From an uncultured Campylobacter sp. (lineage in GTDB: Bacteria > Campylobacterota > Campylobacteria > Campylobacterales > Campylobacteraceae), in NCBI RefSeq assembly GCF_937921625.1, contig NZ_CAKZTI010000013.1, positions 1 to 61,262 on the forward strand: a stretch of 61,262 bases of DNA, read 5' to 3'. Shown here piece by piece: positions 33,172-42,320 of this stretch. The notes below the pieces were generated by a model that saw only the letters and a program-made list of their open reading frames with translations, searched no databases and was not told the DNA's origin. Both the position numbers and the translations under genes were made by a program. Numbering within the stretch: position 1 is the first letter of the stretch; each line of letters opens with the position of its first letter.

Positions 33172-33195
33172 CGCCCTTAAAAACTAAGGTAAAAA

Positions 33196-34251
33196 ATGTT
33201 CATAGACAGCGTAAAATTTAGCGTCAAATCAGGGGGCGGCGGCGCAGGTTGCGTCAGCTTCCGCCGCGAAAAATTCGTCATCTCAGGCGGTCCCGACGGC
33301 GGCGACGGCGGCGACGGCGGCGACGTGTATTTTAGGGTCGATAAAAACTCCCACACTCTCTCATCCTACAAGGGCAAGCGGGAGTTTAAAGCGCAAAACG
33401 GCGCGCCCGGCGAGGGTCGCAAAAAGACGGGCAAAAGTGGTGAGGATCTCTATCTTATCGTGCCTCCCGGCACCAGCGTTTACGACGAGGATAGCGGCGA
33501 GCTGGTGCTTGATATGCTAAATGACGGCGAGACGAGGCTGTTTTTAAAAGGCGGCAAAGGCGGGCTTGGCAACGTGCACTTTAAAAGCTCGATCAACCAA
33601 GCCCCCGAATACGCGCAAAAAGGCCTAGAGGGGCAGACGCGCGAGGTGAGACTAGAGCTAAAACTCATCGCCGACGTGGGGCTCGTAGGCTTTCCAAACG
33701 TCGGCAAAAGCACGCTAATCTCGACCGTCTCAAACGCCAAACCTCAGATCGCAAACTACGAGTTTACCACGCTCACGCCAAAGCTCGGCCTCGTCGAGGT
33801 GGACGAATACAGCGGCTTTGTCATGGCCGATATCCCTGGCATCATAGAGGGGGCTAGCGAGGGGCGCGGGCTTGGCGTGCAGTTTTTAAAACACGTCGAG
33901 CGCACTAAAATTTTGCTTTTTATGCTCGATCTTGCAAACTACCGCAGCCTTGAGGAGCAGTTTGACGCGCTGAGGGCCGAGACGGCGAAATTTTCAGAGG
34001 GACTTGCAAAAAGAGACTACGCGATCGCTCTAACTCGCGCGGACGCGGCCGAAAATTTGCAGGAAAAATTTGACGCATTTTTAGCGCATTTGGGACTCGC
34101 GGGTGCGGCTGACGAGATAAAATTTAAACAAGATATTTATGAGTTTAACTCCGCTAAGCCGTTTTTTGTAATGCCGATATCTTCGGCGACGGGACAAAAT
34201 ATAAACGAGCTAAAATTTAACCTGCTTGAACTGCTTAAAAAGGAGCTGTAG
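33196..34251 (+). CDS. obg: GTPase Obg (CgtA)
   Basis: A 351-residue ribosome-associated GTPase. The Gly-rich Obg fold fills residues 1-158 (SGGPDGGDGGDGGDVYF, GGKGGLGN). The G domain follows: G1 GFPNVGKST (about 166), G2 with FTTLTP, G3 DIPGIIEGA, G4 as ALTRADA (a variant of NKxD) and G5 ISSATGQ. It acts in 50S subunit assembly and stress control. It lacks the extra C-terminal OCT domain. Normally directly after rpmA; here 2 kb of island DNA intervenes. Confidence 0.95.
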   Translation: MFIDSVKFSVKSGGGGAGCVSFRREKFVISGGPDGGDGGDGGDVYFRVDKNSHTLSSYKGKREFKAQNGAPGEGRKKTGKSGEDLYLIVPPGTSVYDEDSGELVLDMLNDGETRLFLKGGKGGLGNVHFKSSINQAPEYAQKGLEGQTREVRLELKLIADVGLVGFPNVGKSTLISTVSNAKPQIANYEFTTLTPKLGLVEVDEYSGFVMADIPGIIEGASEGRGLGVQFLKHVERTKILLFMLDLANYRSLEEQFDALRAETAKFSEGLAKRDYAIALTRADAAENLQEKFDAFLAHLGLAGAADEIKFKQDIYEFNSAKPFFVMPISSATGQNINELKFNLLELLKKEL

Positions 34252-34306
34252 GCTGCGGTAAAAGTTGCGCCGTAGAGGGCTTTTGCGAACGCAGGCCTTA
34301 AGCGTG

Positions 34307-34320
34307 CCCGCATATGCGGG
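34307..34320. terminator. 14-bp palindrome after obg
   Basis: CCCGCATATGCGGG is an exact palindrome about 55 bases after the obg stop, followed by TAAATTTTATG. A possible terminator separating obg from the EF-hand gene, without a strong T run. Confidence 0.4.
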
Positions 34321-34378
34321 TAAATTTTATGTTTACCGCTTGCAAATGTCGCAAAAAGATAAAATTTAAGAAGGCGAA

Positions 34379-34720
34379 ATGAATAAAATTTTTATTCTAG
34401 TATTTCTATGCTTCGGCGCATACGGCTGCGATCCCGCCGATCCGGTGCCGAATTTTATGGACTTTAACGACAAGGATCGTGGCGGCGTGCTGAGTTTGCA
34501 GGAGTGGATGGCGAGCGAGGTGTCGTCTGGGCTGAGAGTAGAGCTAAATCTGCGCTCGGGCCCTGAATTTAAGAGGTTGGACGCTAATCGTGACGGCAAG
34601 ATTAGCCTGGATGAGTTAGGGGCGAAACCGTCTACAAAGATTTATTGGTCCGAAGATCCGTGCGCTTTTTGGCCTTGGCCAGACGGATCCGAGGATAAAA
34701 ATCAATCCACCGTCAAATAA
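34379..34720 (+). CDS. EF-hand lipoprotein
   Basis: A 113-residue lipoprotein with signal MNKIFILVFLCFGAYGCDP (lipobox AYGC). The mature part carries a complete EF-hand loop (DANRDGKISLDEL, about residues 68-80) and a degenerate one upstream (DFNDKDRGGVLSLQEW). It therefore probably binds calcium at the cell surface or in the periplasm. It sits between obg and fmt where C. jejuni has proB. ATG with AAGG seven bases before. Function beyond calcium binding unknown. Confidence 0.8.
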   Translation: MNKIFILVFLCFGAYGCDPADPVPNFMDFNDKDRGGVLSLQEWMASEVSSGLRVELNLRSGPEFKRLDANRDGKISLDELGAKPSTKIYWSEDPCAFWPWPDGSEDKNQSTVK

Positions 34721-34905
34721 GGCGCGAAAAACGAATGATGCGGCCTTTTGCGCGGAGTTTGGTTTGTGCGATGCGTATAAATTTTACTTCCCGCGAGCGG
34801 GTACGAACCGGTTTTACTCCGCGGTCTGCGTAAAATTTATTTCGAGCATGATTAGCGCCTGCATGATCGCTCGCGCCGTGATTTGGCTAAATTTAAAGGA
34901 AAAGA

Positions 34906-35826
34906 ATGAATATAGTTTTTATGGGAACGCCCGAGTATGCGGCTAAAATTTTACGCGCGCTTGCGGAGGCAAAATTTGAGATCGCGGCCGTATTTACGCA
35001 GCCAGATAAACCCGTCGGCAGGAAGCAAATTTTAACTCCGAGCGAGGTTAAAGTTTATGCGCAGCAATGTCTGCCCACCGTGCCGATATTTCAGCCTGCG
35101 ACACTCAAAGACGAGGCGGTCGCAGCGCAGATAAAAGAGCTAAAGCCTGATTTTATCGTGGTTGCCGCATACGGTAAAATTTTGCCACAGGCCGTCCTTG
35201 ATATTGCGCTTTGCATAAACTTGCACGCTTCGATCCTGCCAAAATACCGCGGCGCGAGCCCCATCCAAAGTGCGCTACTAGCGGGCGAGAAGCAGACGGG
35301 AGTGACGGCGATGCTGATGGATGCGGGGCTTGATACGGGCGATATGCTTGATTTTGCCTACACGCCTTGCGAGGATAAAATGGCGGCGCAGCTGTTTGAC
35401 GAGCTCGGGGATCTCGCGGGCGAGCTTATAGTACGAGTGCTACGAAATTTTGCAAATTTGACGCCGCTTAGGCAGGACGATGCGCAGGCTACGCACTGCA
35501 AAAAAATAGCAAAATCCGACGGCCTTTTTAGCTTTGATGAAAAAGCAGGGCAAATTTATAATAAATTTCGCGCATTAATGCCATGGCCGGGGATTTATCT
35601 AGTTAGCGGGCTAAAAATTTTGGATTTAGAAATCATGCGCGAATTTTGCGGGCGTAAATTTGAACGCGCTGGCGAAATTTTAAGCGTCGACAAGCTTGGC
35701 TTTGGCGTTGCATGCAGCGAGGGCGCGGTTAAGATCATAAAGGTGCAAGAGTCCGGTAAAAAGCCCGTAGACGCTAGCGCGTATCTAAACGGCAAGCGCC
35801 TTGGTATCGGCGATATAGCTTTGTAA
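34906..35826 (+). CDS. fmt: Methionyl-tRNA formyltransferase
   Basis: A 306-residue enzyme that formylates initiator Met-tRNA. N-terminal Rossmann domain: VFMGTPEYAAKILRAL, FTQPDKPVGRKQ. Catalytic region: CINLHASILPKYRGASPIQ (the Asn-His-Asp set with the later Asp in DAGLDTGDML). The C-terminal OB domain binds tRNA (about 210-306). Normal length. AAAGGA upstream. Followed by birA with about 70 bases between. Confidence 0.96.
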   Translation: MNIVFMGTPEYAAKILRALAEAKFEIAAVFTQPDKPVGRKQILTPSEVKVYAQQCLPTVPIFQPATLKDEAVAAQIKELKPDFIVVAAYGKILPQAVLDIALCINLHASILPKYRGASPIQSALLAGEKQTGVTAMLMDAGLDTGDMLDFAYTPCEDKMAAQLFDELGDLAGELIVRVLRNFANLTPLRQDDAQATHCKKIAKSDGLFSFDEKAGQIYNKFRALMPWPGIYLVSGLKILDLEIMREFCGRKFERAGEILSVDKLGFGVACSEGAVKIIKVQESGKKPVDASAYLNGKRLGIGDIAL

Positions 35827-35896
35827 TATGAGTAGAGTAACGGTAGCAAGCGCGCCACAACGTCAAATTTATCAGTAAATTTAAAAGGAATAAAAT

Positions 35897-36532
35897 TTGA
35901 GAATAGAGTTCGCAGATAGCGTCCCATCTACGCAAAAAGTTTTGGTCGAAGGGCTGCGAAACGGCGAAATACAGCCGCCTTTTGCGCTAGTGGCAAAGGA
36001 GCAGACACAAGGTATCGGCAGTAGAAACAACACGTGGAGCGGGCTGGAGGGTAATCTATTTTTTTCGTTTTGCATGAGCGAGACGGCGCTGCCCGGCGAT
36101 CTAAAAGGCGAGTCAGCATCGATTTACTTTTCGATGATAATGCGCGAAGTGCTCGCGGCTCGCGGCTCTCAAATTTGGCTAAAATGGCCGAACGATTTTT
36201 ACGTCGACGACAAAAAAATCGGCGGAACTTTGACGACGAGAGTCGGCGAAATTTACGTTTGCGGCATGGGTATAAATCTAAAAAACGCGCCCGAAAACGC
36301 CGGAATTTTAGATATAGACGTAAGTCCTAGCGTTGCGGTCGGAGAGTTTTGCAAGCAGCTACAAACGGCTCCGTCATGGGCGGAAATTTTTAAAAAATTT
36401 GAGAGCGAATTTGAAAAATCAAGAGAATTTATCACGCACTTTGAGGGCGAAGAGGTGTCACTCAAATACGCAAAACTCCTATCTGACGGCTCTTTGGATA
36501 TAGATGGACGAAGGGTTTTTTCGCTCAGATAA
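35897..36532 (+). CDS. birA: Biotin-[acetyl-CoA-carboxylase] ligase
   Basis: A 211-residue biotin protein ligase without the N-terminal DNA-binding domain of E. coli BirA (class I, not a repressor). Motifs: KEQTQGIGSRNNTWSG (the GRGRx biotinyl-AMP loop here reads GIGSRNN), FFSFCM, LKWPNDFYVDDKKIGGTL, and CGMGINLKN. It attaches biotin to AccB. The start is TTG at 35897 with AAAGGA in front. Same order fmt-birA-parA as C. jejuni. Confidence 0.93.
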   Translation: MRIEFADSVPSTQKVLVEGLRNGEIQPPFALVAKEQTQGIGSRNNTWSGLEGNLFFSFCMSETALPGDLKGESASIYFSMIMREVLAARGSQIWLKWPNDFYVDDKKIGGTLTTRVGEIYVCGMGINLKNAPENAGILDIDVSPSVAVGEFCKQLQTAPSWAEIFKKFESEFEKSREFITHFEGEEVSLKYAKLLSDGSLDIDGRRVFSLR

Positions 36533-36692
36533 ATTTGCTTAAATTTGACGTAAAATTTAATATTTTTACAAAATATCGGCGGGGACGAGCCGCGAAATTC
36601 TTTCAGAAATTTTAAAGCCGAAACTAAACTTGGACAAAGTAAGTTTTTTGTAAAATTAATCAATTAAAAAACAAAAAAATTGGAAAATTCTC

Positions 36693-37475
36693 ATGTGTGA
36701 AATTATAACTATCGCAAACCAGAAAGGCGGCGTCGGAAAGACGACTACGGCGGTAAATTTGGCTGCATCGCTAGCGGTAGCCGAAAAAAAAGTCCTACTC
36801 ATTGACATCGATCCGCAAGCAAATGCGACAACTGGAATGGGCTTTAGTAGAAACGACTACGAATATAATATATATCACGTACTCACCGGCCGCAAAAAGC
36901 TGTCTCAAATAGTGCTAAAAACCGAGATACCGACGCTTTTTCTAGCGCCTTCAAACATCGGTCTCGTAGGCATCGAGCAAGAACTAAGCGAACAAAACAA
37001 AGACTATCAAAAGATACTAAAAAGTAAGATCGAAGAGGTCGAGGGGCAGTATGATTTCATTATAATCGATAGTCCTCCGGCGCTGGGCAGCATCACCGTA
37101 AACGCACTAAGCGCTAGCGATAGCGTGATAATCCCGATACAGTGCGAATTTTACGCATTAGAGGGACTTGCGCAAATTTTAAATACGGTAAAAATCATCA
37201 AAAAAACCATAAATCCGAAGCTAAATATCAAAGGATTTTTGCCGACTATGTACAGTTCGCAAAATAACCTCGCCAAGGAAACCGTGGCAAATTTAAAGCA
37301 GCATTTTGAAAATAAACTGTTTAAAAACAAGGATATGGGCGATGAATTCGTAATAGTACCGCGAAACGTAAAGCTTGCCGAAAGCCCGAGCTTTGGTAAG
37401 CCAGTAATTTTATACGACATAAAATCACCCGGCTCGGTAGCGTATCAAAATTTGGCATGCTGTATTTTAGGATAA
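36693..37475 (+). CDS. parA: Chromosome-partitioning ATPase ParA (Soj)
   Basis: A 260-residue deviant Walker A ATPase: KGGVGKTTTAVNLAA (about residue 12), LLIDIDPQANATTG, then IIIDSPPALG (Walker B). It binds DNA non-specifically and drives ParB-parS segregation. No N-terminal operator-binding domain, so it is the chromosomal Soj type. Four bases before parB. Confidence 0.96.
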   Translation: MCEIITIANQKGGVGKTTTAVNLAASLAVAEKKVLLIDIDPQANATTGMGFSRNDYEYNIYHVLTGRKKLSQIVLKTEIPTLFLAPSNIGLVGIEQELSEQNKDYQKILKSKIEEVEGQYDFIIIDSPPALGSITVNALSASDSVIIPIQCEFYALEGLAQILNTVKIIKKTINPKLNIKGFLPTMYSSQNNLAKETVANLKQHFENKLFKNKDMGDEFVIVPRNVKLAESPSFGKPVILYDIKSPGSVAYQNLACCILG

Positions 37476-37478
37476 CGA

Positions 37479-38333
37479 ATGGCTAAAAAAGGCGGACTAG
37501 GGCGCGGACTAGAAGCGATTTTGGGTGATGTAGAGCTAGCGTATAAAGCTGAAATAAACGAAGGTAACAGCGAAATAATAAAAGAAATAGACCTTGAGTT
37601 GATTACCGAAAACCCGTATCAGCCGCGTAAAAATTTCGACGAAACTGCGTTAAGAGAGCTTAGCGAAAGTATCAAAAGACACGGACTCATCCAACCGATC
37701 ATCGTCATAGAAAAAGACGGCGGATATATGCTGATCGCGGGTGAGAGGAGATTTCGCGCGACCAAACTGCTTGGCGAAAGCAAGATAAAGGCCATAGTCG
37801 CCGACATCGAGAGCCAAAGCCTGCGCGAACTAGCGCTCATAGAAAATATCCAAAGAGAGGACCTAAATCCGATTGAGCTTGCAAATTCTTATAAAGAGCT
37901 CATAGACGAATATAAAATTACTCAGGACGGACTTGCAAACATCATCCACAAAAGTAGGGTTCAGATAACAAATACCATGCGGCTTTTGAGTCTTAGCGCC
38001 GTGACGCAGGAGTACATAAAAGAGGGCAAACTAACGCAAGGACACGCCAAGGTCATCGTGGGGCTTGAGCCAAACGATGAAAAAACAGCGGTCGATACTA
38101 TCATCGGGCAGCGCCTTAGCGTGCGCGAGACGGAAAATTTGGTCAAAAATCTAAAAAATAAATTACCGCCTAAAGCTGCACTTAAGTTAGATGAAAGATA
38201 TCTAGAAAGACTAACAAATTTAAAAGAGATTTTTTCTAAAATTGACGTACCGGTTAAGATAAAAGGCAAAAAAATCACTATCGAATTTGATGACATAGCT
38301 GATATCGATAGGCTAATAAACAAGATAAAATAA
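37479..38333 (+). CDS. parB: Chromosome-partitioning protein ParB (Spo0J)
   Basis: A 284-residue ParB: N-terminal KKGGLGRGLEAILGD, the CTPase core with NPYQPRKNFDE and GERRFRAT, a central helix-turn-helix (about 140-200) that reads parS, and a C-terminal dimerisation domain. It loads on parS near the origin and slides as a CTP clamp. In Campylobacter parAB sits upstream of the ATP synthase genes, as here. No convincing parS found in the window. Confidence 0.95.
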   Translation: MAKKGGLGRGLEAILGDVELAYKAEINEGNSEIIKEIDLELITENPYQPRKNFDETALRELSESIKRHGLIQPIIVIEKDGGYMLIAGERRFRATKLLGESKIKAIVADIESQSLRELALIENIQREDLNPIELANSYKELIDEYKITQDGLANIIHKSRVQITNTMRLLSLSAVTQEYIKEGKLTQGHAKVIVGLEPNDEKTAVDTIIGQRLSVRETENLVKNLKNKLPPKAALKLDERYLERLTNLKEIFSKIDVPVKIKGKKITIEFDDIADIDRLINKIK

Positions 38334-38431
38334 AAATATTTATTTAAATTTAGCTTGTTTTATCCTTTTTTTTTGTAAAATAAGCGCGATTTTATTATGC
38401 TTAAGAAAATATTAAACTTTAAGGAGATTTG

Positions 38432-38854
38432 ATGTTGGAAATTAATTTGCCGTTAGTCGTCCTAACGGCAGTTATTTTTCTAGGGCTTATCGCCGTTTTA
38501 AATTCCATCCTTTACAAGCCTCTACTTAAATTTATAGACGCTAGAAACGATGCGATAAAAAACGACGAAGAGAGCGCTAGTAAAAATACGAGCGATCTTG
38601 GCGTGTACGAAGCGCAGATAGAACAGCTCATAGCCGCTGCAAGAAGCGAGGCGGGCAAAATAAAGCAAGAGGCTATCAATGCCGCAAAAGACGCGGCCGC
38701 TAAGATAGTCAGCGAAAAGCGCGGAGTTTTGGAGGCTGATTATGACGCATTTATCCAAAATTTAAACTCTCAAAAGAGCGATTTTAGAGCTGATTTGCAG
38801 CAAAAACTACCTGAACTTCAAGCTGCTTTAAAAGCAAAACTCGCAAGGATTTAA
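38432..38854 (+). CDS. atpF': ATP synthase subunit b' (AtpF')
   Basis: A 140-residue stator subunit with one N-terminal membrane helix (about residues 6-26) and a long charged coiled coil. Epsilonproteobacteria carry two different b subunits, and this is the shorter first one. ATG 38432 follows AAGGAG by five bases; a TTG one codon earlier overlaps the site. First gene of the atpF'FHAGDC operon. atpB and atpE lie elsewhere, as in C. jejuni. Confidence 0.92.
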   Translation: MLEINLPLVVLTAVIFLGLIAVLNSILYKPLLKFIDARNDAIKNDEESASKNTSDLGVYEAQIEQLIAAARSEAGKIKQEAINAAKDAAAKIVSEKRGVLEADYDAFIQNLNSQKSDFRADLQQKLPELQAALKAKLARI

Positions 38855-38855
38855 T

Positions 38856-39353
38856 ATGAAAAGCAAAATTTTACTTTTATTATGTCCTTTTGTTTTAATG
38901 GCGGACGGCGGATACGACATCGTGCCTAGAACGATAAACTTTATCGTTTTTGCTGCGATTTTGTATTATTTTATAGCAAACCCTATCAAAAATGCCTACA
39001 AGGGAAGAATTGCCGGTATCGCGGCAAGACTTGATAATATCGAGCAAAAACTAAAAGATTCAAAAGCCAAAAAAGACGATGCTCTAAGGCGCGTAGAAGA
39101 GGCAAAAGCAAATGCCGCTAGCTTAGTAGAAACCGCTAGAAAAGAGGCTGTTTTGATCTCAGAGCGCATCAAAGAAGAGACTAGACAAGAGGTCGCAAAT
39201 TTGGAAAAAAGCTTCCAAGATCAAAAAGAATTTGAAAAAAGACGCATGGTTAAGTCTGTCGTGGGCGAAATTTTAAATGAAATTTTTGCAAGCGACAGCG
39301 TCAAAATGGATCAAAGCGAGCTTATCAATATCATGCTTAAAAGGGTCGGCTAA
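38856..39353 (+). CDS. atpF: ATP synthase subunit b
   Basis: A 165-residue peripheral-stalk subunit. It begins with a hydrophobic stretch that resembles a signal peptide (KSKILLLLCPFVLMADGGYD), then a membrane helix (about 25-45), then a long coiled coil that dimerises with b'. The additional hydrophobic N-terminus is usual in Campylobacter. One base after atpF', and its stop overlaps the atpH start. Confidence 0.93.
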   Translation: MKSKILLLLCPFVLMADGGYDIVPRTINFIVFAAILYYFIANPIKNAYKGRIAGIAARLDNIEQKLKDSKAKKDDALRRVEEAKANAASLVETARKEAVLISERIKEETRQEVANLEKSFQDQKEFEKRRMVKSVVGEILNEIFASDSVKMDQSELINIMLKRVG

Positions 39354-39883
39354 TGAAAGAACTTATCGCAAAAAAATACGTAAAAGCCCTAGTTAGCGAC
39401 CTTAGCAAAGATGAGTTTAATAGCTTTACCGCCAAGCTACAAGAGATCGCAAACGCATTTGCAAATGAAAAATTTCAAAATATCATCGTTTCGCCGAATT
39501 TAAAAAATAGTCAAAAAGCTGATTTTGTTCTATCTTTAGTCGGTGAGGCGGATCAGAAATTTGTAAATTTCATAAAACTACTCGGCGAAAATAAAAGACT
39601 TGATATTTTGCCTAATATCGTTTCAGAGCTTTTAGCGCAAAAATCAAAAATGGATAATGTTTTTTACGGCAAAATTTACGGCGGCTCGCAGATCAGTCAG
39701 GCTCAAATTTCAGAGCTTGAAAGCAGCTTTTCTAAGAGATTTAACGCAAAAATCATTTTAGAGCCGGTAAAAAGCGACTACAACGGCATCAAGATCGAAC
39801 TAGACGATTTGGGCGTGGAGGCTAGCTTTTCGGTAGATAGGCTAAAAGCCCAAATGAGCGAATACATATTAAAAGCAATATAA
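39353..39883 (+). CDS. atpH: ATP synthase subunit delta
   Basis: A 176-residue subunit linking F1 to the b stalk: an N-terminal six-helix domain (IAKKYVKALVSDLSKDEF) and a C-terminal sheet with KIYGGSQISQAQISELE and GIKIELDDLGVEAS. One-base overlap with atpF. The conserved GG-x-D-xS-x-L ending is diverged (DDLGVEASFSVDRLK), as often in this family. Confidence 0.93.
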   Translation: MKELIAKKYVKALVSDLSKDEFNSFTAKLQEIANAFANEKFQNIIVSPNLKNSQKADFVLSLVGEADQKFVNFIKLLGENKRLDILPNIVSELLAQKSKMDNVFYGKIYGGSQISQAQISELESSFSKRFNAKIILEPVKSDYNGIKIELDDLGVEASFSVDRLKAQMSEYILKAI

Positions 39884-39895
39884 AGGAGAAAAAGC

Positions 39896-41413
39896 GTGAG
39901 TGCAAAAATAAAAGCAGATGAAATCAGCGCCATCATCAAGGAAAGGATTGAAAATTTTAGCCTTAACGTTGATGTGAACGAGACGGGCAAAGTTATATCC
40001 GTGGCCGACGGCGTTGCTAACGTTTACGGCCTAAAAAACGTTATGGCTGGCGAGATGGTCGAGTTTGAGAACGGCGAAAAAGGCATGGCTCTAAACCTAG
40101 AGGAAAGTAGCGTCGGTATCGTTATTTTGGGTAAAACGGACGGCATCAAAGAGGGATCAAGCGTAAAACGCCTAGCTAAGCTTTTACGCGTTCCTGTGGG
40201 CGATGCTTTGATAGGCCGCGTTGTAAATTCACTCGGCGAGCCGATAGATGCTAAAGGCCCGATCGAAGCTAGCGAGACTAGATTTGTCGAGGAAAAAGCA
40301 AAAGGTATCATGGCCAGAAAGAGCGTTCACGAACCGCTTCAAACTGGTATCAAGGCTATCGACGCGCTAGTACCGATCGGCCGTGGACAACGCGAGCTCA
40401 TCATCGGCGACCGCCAAACCGGTAAAACTACCGTCGCGATAGACACCATCATCAACCAAAAAGGTCAAGACGTTATTTGTATCTACGTAGCGATCGGACA
40501 AAAACAATCAACGGTCGCTCAAGTCGTTAAAAAGCTAGAAGAGTATGGTGCTATGGAGTACACTATCGTCGTAAATGCAGGCGCTTCCGACGCTGCTGCA
40601 CTTCAGTACCTAGCTCCTTATGCTGGCGTAACAATGGGTGAATATTTCAGAGATAACTCTCGTCACGCCCTAATCATCTATGACGATCTTTCAAAACACG
40701 CCGTCGCATACCGCGAAATGAGCTTGATTCTTCGTAGACCGCCGGGCCGCGAAGCGTATCCTGGCGACGTTTTTTATTTGCACTCTCGTTTGCTAGAACG
40801 CGCATCTAAGCTAAATGATAAGCTAGGTGCAGGCTCCCTAACAGCTCTTCCTATTATCGAGACACAAGCGGGCGACGTTTCGGCGTATATTCCGACAAAC
40901 GTTATTTCTATTACCGATGGTCAAATTTTCCTTGAGTCTGACTTATTTAACTCAGGTATCCGCCCTGCGATCAACGTCGGTCTTTCGGTTTCTCGCGTCG
41001 GCGGTGCGGCCCAGATAAAAGCGACCAAGCAAGTTTCTGGAACATTGAGACTTGACCTTGCGCAATACCGCGAGCTTCAAGCGTTTGCACAGTTTGCGAG
41101 CGACCTAGACGAGAGTTCGAGAAAACAGCTCGAGCGCGGTCAAAGGATGGTCGAGGTATTAAAACAGCCTCCTTACAGCCCGCTAGCCGTTGAAAAGCAA
41201 GTCGTTATTATCTTTGCCGGTACGAAAGGCTACTTAGATGATATCCCGACTGTAGCGGTTACAAAATTTGAAGCTGAGCTTTATCCTTATATTGAGGCGA
41301 AGTATCCTGAAATTTTCGAGCAAATTCGAACCAAAAAAGCACTTGACAAAGAGATCGAGGAGCTTTTGCATAAGGCGCTAAAAGACTTTAAAGCGACGTT
41401 TGCCGCTAACTAA
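39896..41413 (+). CDS. atpA: ATP synthase subunit alpha
   Basis: A 505-residue non-catalytic F1 subunit. Walker A GDRQTGKTTVAIDT (about residue 170), the conserved IGRGQREL before it, ALIIYDDLSKHAVAYR (Walker B), and the arginine-finger region NVGLSVSRVGGAAQ. Starts with GTG after AAGGAG. Normal length. Confidence 0.98.
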   Translation: MSAKIKADEISAIIKERIENFSLNVDVNETGKVISVADGVANVYGLKNVMAGEMVEFENGEKGMALNLEESSVGIVILGKTDGIKEGSSVKRLAKLLRVPVGDALIGRVVNSLGEPIDAKGPIEASETRFVEEKAKGIMARKSVHEPLQTGIKAIDALVPIGRGQRELIIGDRQTGKTTVAIDTIINQKGQDVICIYVAIGQKQSTVAQVVKKLEEYGAMEYTIVVNAGASDAAALQYLAPYAGVTMGEYFRDNSRHALIIYDDLSKHAVAYREMSLILRRPPGREAYPGDVFYLHSRLLERASKLNDKLGAGSLTALPIIETQAGDVSAYIPTNVISITDGQIFLESDLFNSGIRPAINVGLSVSRVGGAAQIKATKQVSGTLRLDLAQYRELQAFAQFASDLDESSRKQLERGQRMVEVLKQPPYSPLAVEKQVVIIFAGTKGYLDDIPTVAVTKFEAELYPYIEAKYPEIFEQIRTKKALDKEIEELLHKALKDFKATFAAN

Positions 41414-41422
41414 GGCTAGAAT

Positions 41423-42307
41423 ATGTCAAATTTAAAAGATATAAAACGAAAGATCAAGAGCGTCCAAAACACTCAAAAGACGACGCGCGCGATGAAGCTG
41501 GTATCTACGGCTAAACTTCGCAAGGCTGAAGAAGCAGCTCGTCACTCTAGGGTTTATGCGCTCAAGATCAACGAGGTTTTATCTGAAATCGCCTATAAGA
41601 TCAATCAATATCGCTCCGTAAACGCCGAGAGTAAATTTTTCGACGTTAAGGAGAATATCGAGAAGGTCGATATTATATTCGTTACCGCAGACAAGGGTCT
41701 TTGCGGCGGTTTTAATATTCAGACCATCAAAACCGTTAGAAATATGATTAACGAATTTAAGGCGAAAAAAGTAAAGATAAGACTTCGCGCGGTAGGTAAA
41801 AAAGGTATAGAATTTTTTAGCTTCCAGGGTATAAATTTGCTTGAAAAATATGTCGGCGTGAGCTCGTCTCCAACCTATGAGAAAGCTCAAAATATCATAA
41901 AAGACGCGATAGACGACTTTATAAGCGGTGTGACTGATAAAGTTATTTTGGTACATAACGGCTATAATAATATGATCTCGCAGCAAATTCGCATAAACGA
42001 CATCGTTCCGGTCGAGCCGCCGAAACTCGTCGAAGTGGAGACGAATTCTTTGATGGAATTTGAGCCGAGCGACGACGGTAAAATTTTAAACGAACTACTT
42101 ACTAAGTATTTCGAATATAGTATGTACTACGCTTTAGTAGATAGTCTTGCGGCTGAGCACAGCGCCAGAATGCAGGCAATGGATAATGCGACCAACAACG
42201 CCAAAGAGCGCGTCGCGCAGCTAAAACTATCGTATAACAAGGCTCGCCAAGAGTCTATCACCACTGAGCTTATCGAGATCATCAGTGGCGTCGAATCAAT
42301 GAAATAA
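41423..42307 (+). CDS. atpG: ATP synthase subunit gamma
   Basis: A 294-residue central shaft. The N-terminal helix SNLKDIKRKIKSVQNTQKTT and C-terminal helix (MQAMDNATNNAKERVAQL) form the coiled coil inside F1; the middle has FVTADKGLCGGFN. Normal length. Eight bases separate it from the end of atpA. Confidence 0.97.
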   Translation: MSNLKDIKRKIKSVQNTQKTTRAMKLVSTAKLRKAEEAARHSRVYALKINEVLSEIAYKINQYRSVNAESKFFDVKENIEKVDIIFVTADKGLCGGFNIQTIKTVRNMINEFKAKKVKIRLRAVGKKGIEFFSFQGINLLEKYVGVSSSPTYEKAQNIIKDAIDDFISGVTDKVILVHNGYNNMISQQIRINDIVPVEPPKLVEVETNSLMEFEPSDDGKILNELLTKYFEYSMYYALVDSLAAEHSARMQAMDNATNNAKERVAQLKLSYNKARQESITTELIEIISGVESMK

Positions 42308-42320
42308 TTAAGGAGTATGG

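Noticed and set aside
33083..33187. 34-codon frame directly upstream of obg
   Set aside because: It contains the TATAAT of the obg promoter and has no good ribosome site; probably chance.
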